Shown piece by piece: positions 24,536-32,237 of a stretch of 64,000 nucleotides of DNA. The translations under genes were made by a program, and so were the position numbers. Positions within the stretch are counted from its first letter, which is position 1, and each line of letters starts with the position of its first letter. The stretch covers positions 4,588,001-4,652,000 of the forward strand of contig NZ_CP163528.1 of NCBI RefSeq assembly GCF_041081105.1, written 5' to 3'. The notes under the pieces are model-generated. The model ran no database searches. It was given only the letters and a program-made list of their open reading frames with translations, and was not told the origin of the DNA. The DNA is from Promicromonospora sp. Populi. Its GTDB lineage: Bacteria; Actinomycetota; Actinomycetes; Actinomycetales; Cellulomonadaceae.

Positions 24536-26599
24536 ATGCTCACCCAGACCAACTCCGTCGGCGGTCCGAATCATCCTGGACCGCTGAGCCCCGACGCGAT
24601 CCTGACCGCCCTGGACCCCGAGCAGCGCGAGGTCGCCCTCGCGCTCAACGGCCCGGTGGTGGTGCTCGCGGGAGCGGGCACGGGCAAGACGCGCGCCATC
24701 ACGCACCGCATCGCGTACGGCGTCCGGATCGGGGCGTACAAACCGTCCAGCGTGCTTGCCGTGACGTTCACGGCTCGCGCGGCGGGGGAGATGCGCACAC
24801 GCCTGCGCGAGCTCGGCGTCCAGGGAGTGCAGGCCCGCACGTTCCATGCCGCTGCGCTGCGCCAGCTCGGCTACTTCTGGCCGCGCATAGTGGGCGGCGC
24901 ACCGCCGCGCCTGCAGGAGTACAAGGCGCAGCTCGTCGCGGAGGCGGCGCGCCGCCTCGGCCTGAGCGTGGACCGCGTGGCCGTCCGTGACCTGAGCAGC
25001 GAGGTCGAGTGGGCAAAGGTCTCGCTCATCACGGCGGACGACTACGAGAAGGCCGCGCAAGCGGTGGGCCGCGAGGCGCCGTCGGGCTACGACGGACAGA
25101 CCGTGTCGCGCCTGATCACGGCATACGAGGAGGCAAAGACCGAGCGCGGAGTCATCGACTTCGAGGACGTACTCCTCATGCTCGGGGACATGCTGAACAG
25201 CCACAAGGCAGTGGCGGACGAGGTGCGTTCGCAGTACCGGCACTTCGTCGTCGACGAGTACCAGGACGTCTCCCCGCTGCAGCAGTTCCTGCTGGACCAG
25301 TGGCTGGGCGGGCGCAGGGAGCTGTGCGTCGTGGGTGACCCGTCGCAGACCATCTACTCCTTCACCGGCGCCTCGCCGCGCCACCTCCTGCAGTTCCGCC
25401 GCACCTACCCGGAGGCGCAGGAGATCCGGCTCGTCCGCGACTACCGCTCCACCCCCCAGGTGGTGAACCTCGCCAACGAGGTGCTCAAGCGCGCCGGGCG
25501 AGAGGGTGGCGCGCACCAGGCGCTGGAGCTGGTCGCGCAGCGCAGGCCCGGCCCGCCGACCGCGTTCACCGCGTACGACGACGACGAGGCCGAGGCCAAG
25601 GGCATCGCCACCCGCGCCGCCCGCCTGATCCAGTCGGGGATCAAACCGAGCGAGATAGCGGTGCTGTACCGCACCAACGCGCAGTCCGAGGCGTTCGAGG
25701 CCGCGTTCGCCGACGCCGGTGTGGGCTACCTCGTGCGCGGCGGCCAGCGGTTCTTCCAGCGCAAGGAAGTGCGCGACGCCATCCTGCTGCTGCGCGGGGC
25801 CGCCCGATCCGCCGACCCCGAGCTCCCCATGCCGGACCAGGTACGCGACATCCTCGCCGCCGCCGGCTGGGCCGACCAGGCGCCCACCGGCCGTGGTGCC
25901 GCCCGCGAACGCTGGGACGCGATGCAGGCGCTCGTCTCGCTCGCCGACGACCTGGCCGCCGCCGCGCCCCCGGAGAGCCCCGCGACCGTCGCCGGTCTCG
26001 TCGCCGAGCTCGACGAACGCGCCTCCGCCCAGCATGCCCCGACGGTCGAGGGCGTCACGCTCGCCTCGCTGCACGCGGCGAAGGGTCTGGAGTGGGACGC
26101 CGTTTTCCTCGCCGGGATGAGCGAGGGCCTCATGCCCATCTCGCTCGCGGAGTCCGACGATGCGGTGCACGAGGAGCGTCGCCTGCTCTACGTGGGGATC
26201 ACCCGCGCCCGCGAGCACCTGGAGGTGTCGTTCGGGCGCTCGCGGAACCCGGGCGGGCGGGCCACGCGCAAGCGCACAAGGTTCCTCGACGGGCTGTGGC
26301 CGGACGAGTCACGCAACCCCCGTGCCCGCACCGCACCGAAGGGTCACGCTCGCGCACTGCTGACCGGCGAGCACGACGTCGCGCTCTTCGACGCCCTGCG
26401 CGACTGGCGGCTCGAGGTCGCCCGGGAGACGGACAAGCCCGCCTACACGGTGCTGACCGACGCCACGCTGGCGGCCATCGCGGAGATCCGACCTTCGGCC
26501 ATAGCCGAACTTGCTCGCGTGGACGGCATCGGACCAGCGAAGATAGACAGGTTCGGCGCCACGATCCTCGCGATCGTGTCGGCTGCACAGAGTTCCTGA
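24536..26599 (+). CDS. uvrD2: ATP-dependent DNA helicase UvrD2 with HRDC domain
   Basis: 687 residues from the ATG at 24536. SF1A motifs: AGAGTGKT 45-52, TFTARAAGEMR, VVDEYQDVSP (~240), DPSQTIYSFTGA, LVRDYRSTPQV, and LHAAKGLEWDAVF. The last ~65 residues are an HRDC domain (LTDATLAAIAEIRPSA, VDGIGPAKIDRFG), characteristic of actinobacterial UvrD2. The frame upstream to 24374 overlaps mrx1 antisense and is not protein-like. It unwinds 3'-tailed DNA in repair and replication; in mycobacteria it is reported essential. A hairpin at 26659-26694 probably ends the transcript. Confidence 0.95.
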   Translation: MLTQTNSVGGPNHPGPLSPDAILTALDPEQREVALALNGPVVVLAGAGTGKTRAITHRIAYGVRIGAYKPSSVLAVTFTARAAGEMRTRLRELGVQGVQARTFHAAALRQLGYFWPRIVGGAPPRLQEYKAQLVAEAARRLGLSVDRVAVRDLSSEVEWAKVSLITADDYEKAAQAVGREAPSGYDGQTVSRLITAYEEAKTERGVIDFEDVLLMLGDMLNSHKAVADEVRSQYRHFVVDEYQDVSPLQQFLLDQWLGGRRELCVVGDPSQTIYSFTGASPRHLLQFRRTYPEAQEIRLVRDYRSTPQVVNLANEVLKRAGREGGAHQALELVAQRRPGPPTAFTAYDDDEAEAKGIATRAARLIQSGIKPSEIAVLYRTNAQSEAFEAAFADAGVGYLVRGGQRFFQRKEVRDAILLLRGAARSADPELPMPDQVRDILAAAGWADQAPTGRGAARERWDAMQALVSLADDLAAAAPPESPATVAGLVAELDERASAQHAPTVEGVTLASLHAAKGLEWDAVFLAGMSEGLMPISLAESDDAVHEERRLLYVGITRAREHLEVSFGRSRNPGGRATRKRTRFLDGLWPDESRNPRARTAPKGHARALLTGEHDVALFDALRDWRLEVARETDKPAYTVLTDATLAAIAEIRPSAIAELARVDGIGPAKIDRFGATILAIVSAAQSS

Positions 26600-26658
26600 G
26601 CGGTCCGCCAGATGGTCCTTCAGCTGGTCCGCCGAGGAACGTTCGAGTGGTTCGGGTC

Positions 26659-26694
26659 CGCCCGGGATGGCCGCCCAGTGAGCCGTCCCGGGCG
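26659..26694 (+). terminator. Hairpin after uvrD2
   Basis: A 13-bp stem (26659-26671 with 26682-26694, one G-T pair), outer part CGCCCGGGA / TCCCGGGCG, 10-nt loop, 59 bp past the uvrD2 stop and immediately before the AT-rich whiB7 promoter. Confidence 0.6.
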
Positions 26695-26702
26695 TGACGA
26701 AA

Positions 26703-26759
26703 AACTTTCTCAAGAAAGTTCGTAAAAAGAGTTGGCTCGCTACGGCGGCCCGGCATAGT
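26703..26759 (+). promoter_or_regulatory. whiB7 promoter with AT-rich box and 18-bp palindrome
   Basis: A perfect dyad AACTTTCT-CA-AGAAAGTT occupies 26703-26720. It is followed by TAAAAA (26723-26728), then -35 TTGGCT (26732-26737), a 16-bp spacer and -10 CATAGT (26754-26759). An AT-rich tract just upstream of the -35 is the known feature of WhiB7-activated promoters, where the AT-hook contacts it. The resulting leader would be about 410 nt long. The palindrome could be a second regulator's site. Confidence 0.72.
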
Positions 26760-26832
26760 GTTCACGTGTCCCTGAAAGCAGTGGGCAAGACCGAGAAGGT
26801 CTGGCCCGGACTCGAGTGAGGAGGTGGGTGTC

Positions 26833-27009
26833 TTGGAGATGAACATCAACACGCAGACGGATCTGCAGGTGTGCAAGAACGTGCTCGGCTACACGCTCGT
26901 TCCGGCAACCGGCGCAGCTCTGTCTTTCCGCGCGCGCACTCACCGCGGAGGCGTCAAGCCGTCCGCAATCGCACCCGACTCCGCATCTCCAGGAGACTCG
27001 CCGGTCTAA
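26833..27009 (+). CDS. Putative whiB7 leader upstream ORF (58 aa)
   Basis: A short frame beginning at TTG 26833, with AGGAGGTG at 26819-26826 and ideal 6-nt spacing; an ATG at 26839 is an alternative start. The peptide (MNINTQTDLQVCKNVLGYTL, then an Ala/Pro/Ser-rich end) has no recognised domain. Its TAA at 27007-27009 lies 15 nt before the stem of an intrinsic terminator. Upstream ORFs that control read-through into whiB7 are known in mycobacteria and Streptomyces, so this is best read as a leader peptide, not a functional protein. Confidence 0.6.
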   Translation: MEMNINTQTDLQVCKNVLGYTLVPATGAALSFRARTHRGGVKPSAIAPDSASPGDSPV

Positions 27010-27024
27010 CGACCGAAGAGTTCC

Positions 27025-27064
27025 AGGCCGCGGAGTCCACCTAGGACCCGCGGCCTTAATTTTT
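27025..27064 (+). terminator. whiB7 leader attenuator (intrinsic terminator)
   Basis: The stem pairs AGGCCGCGG(A)GTCC (27025-27038) with GGACCCGCGGCCT (27044-27056), one bulged A and a 5-nt loop. It is followed by TAATTTTT (27057-27064). T-tailed terminators are rare in such GC-rich DNA, and this one lies between the leader ORF and whiB7. GACTCCGC at 26977-26984, inside the leader ORF, is an exact complement of GCGGAGTC at 27030-27037 and could form an antiterminator when the ribosome stalls early. A further hairpin, CCGACCC/GGGTCGG, occupies 27075-27093. Confidence 0.8.
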
Positions 27065-27174
27065 GTCCGGAGATCCGACCCCACGAGGGTCGGCCGGCGG
27101 AGATCTAGCCCGCGGTCCTGTTCCAACAGACGTTCACCGACGACGTTCATCCACACAGGACACAGGAGACAACC

Positions 27175-27537
27175 GTGCGCCTCACTGCGCTCCTCGACAC
27201 TCTCCCCCAGGGCGGCTCGGGCCCCTGGGACCCGCCTCAACCCCCCGCCACGAGCGGGACCGGTTCGGACTCGGCGGAGTTCAACCGGCTCATGGACACA
27301 CTGCTGCCGTGCCGTACCAACGACCCGGAGCTGTGGTTCGCCGAGCACAGCACGCAGGTGGAGCAGGCCAAGGCGCTCTGCCGCACCTGCCCGCTGATGG
27401 AGGGCTGCCTGGCCGGCGCCCTCGACCGCAACGAGCCCTGGGGCGTCTGGGGCGGCGAGGTATTCGTCGACGGCGCCGTGGTTGCTCGTAAGCGTGGCCG
27501 CGGTCGGCCGCGTAAGTCGGAGATCGTCGCCGCGTGA
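27175..27537 (+). CDS. whiB7: WhiB7 redox-responsive transcription factor
   Basis: 120 residues. Four iron-sulfur cysteines at C46, C69, C72 and C78 (CxxC within LCRTCPLMEGC) are followed by the WhiB turn EPWGVWGG (87-94) and a C-terminal AT-hook RGRGRPRK (107-114), the feature that separates WhiB7 from other WhiB proteins. The GTG start has AGGAG at 27164-27168. WhiB7 binds the housekeeping sigma factor and activates intrinsic antibiotic-resistance genes after ribosome stress, including its own. Its place after uvrD2 matches mycobacteria. Expression is likely controlled by both promoter autoactivation and leader attenuation. Confidence 0.95.
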   Translation: MRLTALLDTLPQGGSGPWDPPQPPATSGTGSDSAEFNRLMDTLLPCRTNDPELWFAEHSTQVEQAKALCRTCPLMEGCLAGALDRNEPWGVWGGEVFVDGAVVARKRGRGRPRKSEIVAA

Positions 27538-27546
27538 TCCACCTGG

Positions 27547-28602
27547 TCAAGCCGGCAGAACCACGCATCCGCAGCGCGGGTGCGGGTTCGCCGGCTTGAC
27601 CAGCGGGAGTGCCGCCGGGAGAGAGATCTCCAGGCACGCGCCGACGGCCGCCGGCCGGTGCCCGTCCAGCTGGGCGAGCACCTGGCCGGCGGCCGTTGCC
27701 GCTGCCACCGCACAGAGCGTCGCCTCGTGCGTCGGCTCCGACGTCTTGCGCAGCTGAGCGGCCAGCGCCGGCCATTCGCGATCGGCGTCGGCGTGGGTCA
27801 GGTCCACGCAGGTCACGCACGCCGACCGGCCCGGCCGGACGAAGGGGCCCACCACCATGTCCGCCTCCCGCACCACCACCGGCAGGTGCGGCACCCCGAG
27901 GCCGAGCAACCGCTGATACCGCGCCGGGTGCGCGGCATGCGGTTCGGTGACCACCACCGCGTCGAGGATCGTCGGGTCGAACCCCATCCCACCCGCCGTG
28001 CTGTCGTCCACCCGGACCGCCACTCGCGGGCAGCGCTCCGCCAGGAGCGCACGCACCGCTTCGTCGCGGGCCTGCCCCACGTCGATCGCCCGCAGCCCGC
28101 CCAGCCCGACGTCGGTGATCTGCACCGGCAGCGGGTCGTGCAGCACAAGCAGGCCCACCCCCGCCGTCGCGAGGTGCAGCGCCACGGCCGTCCCCAGCCG
28201 CCCGAGGCCGACGACGCCCACCACCCGCAACGCGCGGTCCGCGAGGGTGGCGAGCCCGGCGCCGTCGGGCCGCAGCATGCCGAGCACCGTCGCGTCGGCA
28301 GCGCCGTCGGCCGGTGCCGTGACCGCACCGACGGTCCCTGGTACGGGCACCAGCACACCCGCCCGGAACAGGGCGGTCATGATCTCGTCGCGGCGTTCGA
28401 TGGGCACCCCGCACCGCGCCGCGGATTGCTCGACCGTCACGTGCCGCCGCTCGGCGATCTCGTCGAGCCACATCTCCTCGGCCGGGGTGAGACCGGACAG
28501 CACGAACGACCAGCGCGGGTCGGACCCGCACTGCACCTGGCCGCCACCGCGGCTGAGCACGGGTGTACCGGGCCGAAGCCGGAGGAGGGGAGCGCGCGTC
28601 AT
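27547..28602 (-). CDS. ThiF/MoeB-family E1-like adenylyltransferase homologue
   Basis: 351 residues from the ATG at 28602; the frame upstream to 28737 is unlikely. An N-terminal ~110-residue region with a winged-helix-like segment (HVTVEQSAARCGVPIERRDEI) precedes a Rossmann domain with GVVGLGRLGTAVALHLA (~140) and VLHDPLP. A later CVTCVDLTHADADREW stretch and a final CGC give possible zinc cysteines. The family adenylates C-terminal Gly of sulfur carriers or modifies peptides; some related actinobacterial forms act on natural-product precursors. No carrier protein gene is adjacent. It converges on whiB7 with a 9-bp gap. Confidence 0.78.
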   Translation of the reverse strand: MTRAPLLRLRPGTPVLSRGGGQVQCGSDPRWSFVLSGLTPAEEMWLDEIAERRHVTVEQSAARCGVPIERRDEIMTALFRAGVLVPVPGTVGAVTAPADGAADATVLGMLRPDGAGLATLADRALRVVGVVGLGRLGTAVALHLATAGVGLLVLHDPLPVQITDVGLGGLRAIDVGQARDEAVRALLAERCPRVAVRVDDSTAGGMGFDPTILDAVVVTEPHAAHPARYQRLLGLGVPHLPVVVREADMVVGPFVRPGRSACVTCVDLTHADADREWPALAAQLRKTSEPTHEATLCAVAAATAAGQVLAQLDGHRPAAVGACLEISLPAALPLVKPANPHPRCGCVVLPA

Positions 28603-28754
28603 GCCCACAACGATGCCCGACGGCGGAGCTCGCCCCGGGCGCTCGTCCACAGTTCCAGAGGTATACCCAAAGCACCGGGCGGGCCGGAAGTTCCCGTGTG
28701 CGCCCAGAGCCAAATAGACGGTGCATCGCTTGCCCACCCGGTTACGGTGACACT

Positions 28755-30161
28755 ATGAGCGACCAGCACCAGAGCGGCAATACTCCCGAGTCGTGGGAGG
28801 AGATGCTGCGCTCCATGCTCGGCGACGGCGCAGACGAAGTGATGGCGGAGATGCGCGAACGGGGCATCGACCCGACGGCGCTCGGCGGCCCGCCCGACCC
28901 CGTGATGATGCAGTACGCGCTGGCCCAGGTGCAGAAGATGCTCTCGGCAGAGGGCACGGGACCGGTCAACGCGGACGTCGCGCACGACGTCGCGCGGCAG
29001 GTGGCCGTCGCCGAGGGCGACCCGTCCCTGACCGGCAAGCAGGCCAAGGACGCGACCGACGCGCTGGCGGTGGCCGAGCTCTGGCTCGACGCGGTCACCG
29101 ACCTCCCGCCCGCGGGCGGGACGAGGCGCGCGTGGAACCGGTCCGAGTGGGTCGAGGCCACGCTCCCGGTGTGGAACGAGCTCGCGGCGCCCGTCGCCTC
29201 CTCGGTGTCGGAGGCACTGGCCACAGTCCTACGCGACCAGCTCCCGGAGGGAGTGGACGACGGCGAGGCCGTCCCCGGGATGCCCGCCGGTGTGCTGCAC
29301 GGCCTCGGCGGCTCGATCGACCCGACGCAGATGATGCGGCGGCTCGGCTCCGCGGTGTTCGGTATGCAGGTCGGCCAGGCCGCCGGCACGCTCTCGCGTG
29401 AGGTGTTCGGCGCCACCGACGTCGGCCTGCCGCTGCTCGACAGCCCCGACACCGTGCTGCTGCCCACCAACGTGGCGGCGTTCGCCGAGGGCCTGGACGC
29501 CCCGCTCGAGGAGGTCCGGCAGTTCCTCGCGGTCCGTGAGGCGGCCCACGCGCGCCTGTTCACGCACGTGCCCTGGCTGCGTTCGCACCTGCTGTCGATC
29601 GTGGAGCGCTACGCGCGCGGCATCACCATCGACCTCGACGCGCTCGAGTCGCAGGTGCGCGACATCGACCTCGCCGACGCCGACGCCCTGCGCGGTGCCC
29701 TGTCCGGCGGGGTGTTCGGGCTGCAGAACACGGACGAGCAGAAGGCGGTGCTGCTGAACCTGGAGACCACGCTCGCGCTCGTGGAGGGCTGGGTCGACGA
29801 GGTCAGCACCATCGCGGCGCTGCCCCACCTGCCGCACGCCATCCCGCTGCGCGAGATGATCCGGCGTCGGCGGGCCGCGGGTGGCCCCGCCGAGCAGACG
29901 TTCTCCACGCTGGTCGGCCTGGAGCTGCGGCCCCGCCGGTCGCGCGACGCCGCGTCCCTGTTCTCGATAGTCGCGCGCGCCCAGGGCACCGAGGGGCGCG
30001 ACGCCGTGTGGGACCACCCGGACCTGCTGCCCGGCACCCTCGACCTCGACGACCCGGCGGGCTACCTGGTGCGTCGCGAGGCTGCGGAGAACGAGCACGC
30101 CGACGTGGACGCGGCCCTCAAGGAGATCTTCGGCGAGGACGACGCGGACGGCCCGAAGTAG
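28755..30161 (+). CDS. DUF2342 zinc-dependent metalloprotease-like protein
   Basis: 468 residues from the ATG at 28755. The family landmarks are visible: the acidic/Gln-rich N-terminus, the GSIDPTQMMRRLGSAVFGMQ stretch (~190), and the signature REAAHARLFTHVPWLRSHL (~260), which has E-x-x-H without a preceding His of a classical HExxH. It ends with an acidic tail. The family is labelled zinc-dependent metalloprotease or F420-associated hydrolase; I know of no defined reaction. Neighbours resemble mycobacterial Rv3195, next to the YlbL-type protease. Confidence 0.85.
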   Translation: MSDQHQSGNTPESWEEMLRSMLGDGADEVMAEMRERGIDPTALGGPPDPVMMQYALAQVQKMLSAEGTGPVNADVAHDVARQVAVAEGDPSLTGKQAKDATDALAVAELWLDAVTDLPPAGGTRRAWNRSEWVEATLPVWNELAAPVASSVSEALATVLRDQLPEGVDDGEAVPGMPAGVLHGLGGSIDPTQMMRRLGSAVFGMQVGQAAGTLSREVFGATDVGLPLLDSPDTVLLPTNVAAFAEGLDAPLEEVRQFLAVREAAHARLFTHVPWLRSHLLSIVERYARGITIDLDALESQVRDIDLADADALRGALSGGVFGLQNTDEQKAVLLNLETTLALVEGWVDEVSTIAALPHLPHAIPLREMIRRRRAAGGPAEQTFSTLVGLELRPRRSRDAASLFSIVARAQGTEGRDAVWDHPDLLPGTLDLDDPAGYLVRREAAENEHADVDAALKEIFGEDDADGPK

Positions 30162-30176
30162 AAGGTCCGCCAAGGG

Positions 30177-30224
30177 CAAGCGGTTAGGCCTGGATCCTCG
30201 CGTTCAAGCATGCCCAACCGCTTG
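30177..30224. terminator. Inverted repeat between convergent genes
   Basis: CAAGCGGTT at 30177-30185 and AACCGCTTG at 30216-30224 with a 30-nt loop, in the 97-bp gap between the DUF2342 gene and the convergent metallopeptidase gene. GTCCGCC-type sequence flanks both sides. It could end both transcripts. Confidence 0.45.
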
Positions 30225-30258
30225 GTCGTAGCGGACGTCCTGGCGGACTCCGCGCGGG

Positions 30259-30801
30259 TTAGTCGTCTCCGTCGTCCGAGGTCACGTTGCCCGGCTCGTC
30301 CTGTGCGAACGACGCGCCCTCCAGGAAGCCGCGCGCCCGGTCCGTCTTCGGGTAGACCTCAAGGATCTTCCAGAACTCTGGGCCGTGGCCCGCATGCAGC
30401 AGGTGCGCCAGCTCGTGCAGCAGCACGTAGTCGAGCACCCAGGACGGCATGCCCTGCAGCCGGGTGGAGATGCGGATGGAGCCGTCGAGCAGCGTGCACG
30501 ACCCCCAGCGCCGGCCCTGGTTCGACGACCACCGCACGCTGGAGGGCCTGGCTTGTCCGTCGAGATACTTGGCGGAGAGCTCGCCGGCGCGGTCGATCAG
30601 CTCTTGGTCGGACGGGCGGCGGCGCCGCTCCTTGTCCTCCAGCCGGGCTACCATCTTGGCCACCCACTCTCGTTCCTGAGCCCGAGAGAAGCGCGCCGGA
30701 ATCGCGACGATGGTTCGTTCACCGTCGCGATAGGCGCTCACCGTGGCGGTGCGACGGCGGCTCCGGCGCACCTCCACGGACGTCAAGGCGTCGTGGGCCA
30801 C
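30259..30801 (-). CDS. YgjP-like (M48-type) metallopeptidase
   Basis: 180 residues. The zinc motif HELAHLLHAGHGPEFWKIL gives HExxH plus the downstream His of the YgjP/DUF45 family. The preceding GRRWGSCTLLDGSIRIS and MPSWVLDYVLLHEL segments are family hallmarks. Members are small cytosolic zinc peptidase-like proteins, sometimes encoded beside type I restriction systems, but here the neighbours are chromosomal housekeeping genes. The substrate is unknown. Confidence 0.9.
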   Translation of the reverse strand: MAHDALTSVEVRRSRRRTATVSAYRDGERTIVAIPARFSRAQEREWVAKMVARLEDKERRRRPSDQELIDRAGELSAKYLDGQARPSSVRWSSNQGRRWGSCTLLDGSIRISTRLQGMPSWVLDYVLLHELAHLLHAGHGPEFWKILEVYPKTDRARGFLEGASFAQDEPGNVTSDDGDD

Positions 30802-30902
30802 GACACGACGGTAGCGGGTTATCGGCGCGAGGTGGGGTAGAACACACCGTTCGAGTGGAAATTCTTTGCCCGACGGCGTATTGGGTAGCGTGAGGAGAAC
30901 GG

Positions 30903-32075
30903 GTGTCCACGCCGCCGTCGGACAGCCTTCACGGAACCCTCAGTCATGTGAGGAATGATGGCCTGGTGACCGACACGCGCGACCTCCAGCATTCCTCGCA
31001 GCCCGAACCCTCGCCCTTCGAGGACATCGAGGTCGTCGTGGAGCCGGTCACGCGCCGGACCGTGACGCTGGGTATCTCCCTGCTGGCCACGGCGGTGCTG
31101 GCCGCGGTCGCGCTGGTGGTGCCCACGCCGTACGCGATGCGCTCGCCAGGGCCGACCGAGGACACGCTGGAGCGGAACCTCATCCAGATCGAGGGCGCGC
31201 GCACGTACGAGTCCACGGGGGAGCTGCGGCTGACCACGGTCTCCGTGCTGGGCGGTCCGGGCTACCCGATGATGTCGGGGCAGGTGATCCAGGGCTGGCT
31301 GGACCCGCAGCGCTCGGTGCTCCCGGTGGAGGCGATCTTCCCCGAGGCGACCACTGAGGAGCAGCAGCAGGAGGCCAGCCAGGCGGAGATGGTCTCCTCG
31401 CAGGAGTCGGCAACGGCCGCGGCGCTGACCGAGCTCGGCTACGACGTGCCGGCAGTGCTCGACGTCGCAGGCACGGAGCCGAGCTCCGGAGCCGAGGGTG
31501 TGCTCAACGAGGGCGACGTCATCGTCTCGTTCCAGGGCGAACCCGTCGGCACCTACGCGGACCTCATCGACGGGCTCGCCCAGACCGAGCCGGGCGCCGT
31601 CGTCACGCTCGGCGTGCAACGCGGCGAGGACACGGTGGACGTCGACATCACCACCTCGGGCAACGGGGAGCGGGCGGTGCTCGGCGTCTTCATCGACCCG
31701 AACTACGACTTCCCCGTGGACGTGTCCATCGAGATCGAGAACATCGGCGGCCCCAGCGCGGGCACCATGTTCGCGCTCGGCATCATCGACAAGCTCACGT
31801 CCGAGGACGAGGCGAACGGTGAGGTCATCGCCGGCACGGGCACGATGAGCCCCGAGGGCACGGTGGGCCCGATCGGCGGCATCGAGCAGAAGCTCTACGG
31901 TGCGCTCCGGGACGGCGCCACGTGGTTCCTCGCTCCGGCGGACAACTGCGACCAGGTGGTCGGCAACGTGCCCGACGGCCTGAGCGTGGTCAGGGTGGCG
32001 ACGCTCGCGGAGGCGCGCGACGCCGTCGAGGCGATCGGGCGCGGCGACGGTGCCGACCTCCCCACATGCTCCTGA
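30903..32075 (+). CDS. YlbL-type PDZ / Lon-like (S16) protease
   Basis: 390 residues from the GTG at 30903; a GTG at 30966 (VTDTRD) is an alternative. One membrane helix (TLGISLLATAVLAAVALVV, ~55-75) anchors it with the rest outside. A PDZ domain (~190-260; GVLNEGDVIVSFQGEPVGTY) precedes a Lon-type serine protease domain. The catalytic Ser is in GGPSAGTMFALG (~282) and the Lys in GGIEQKLYGA (~322). The family member in Bacillus and the mycobacterial Rv3194c are membrane-bound proteases. It precedes the UPF0182 gene, a common pairing in actinobacteria. Confidence 0.92.
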   Translation: MSTPPSDSLHGTLSHVRNDGLVTDTRDLQHSSQPEPSPFEDIEVVVEPVTRRTVTLGISLLATAVLAAVALVVPTPYAMRSPGPTEDTLERNLIQIEGARTYESTGELRLTTVSVLGGPGYPMMSGQVIQGWLDPQRSVLPVEAIFPEATTEEQQQEASQAEMVSSQESATAAALTELGYDVPAVLDVAGTEPSSGAEGVLNEGDVIVSFQGEPVGTYADLIDGLAQTEPGAVVTLGVQRGEDTVDVDITTSGNGERAVLGVFIDPNYDFPVDVSIEIENIGGPSAGTMFALGIIDKLTSEDEANGEVIAGTGTMSPEGTVGPIGGIEQKLYGALRDGATWFLAPADNCDQVVGNVPDGLSVVRVATLAEARDAVEAIGRGDGADLPTCS

Positions 32076-32237
32076 CCGCTGAGCCGAGATCTACCTGCCG
32101 GGCCGACCTGCCGACTTGTTGACCGTGTGTTGCACATCTGGAGGATGTGGGAACCTTGTGCTGGGAACCATGAGCAGCACCCGGCCGTTCCATCTTGGTA
32201 CGACCCGACCACTTTGATGACGTGAGGTAACGCAGTC

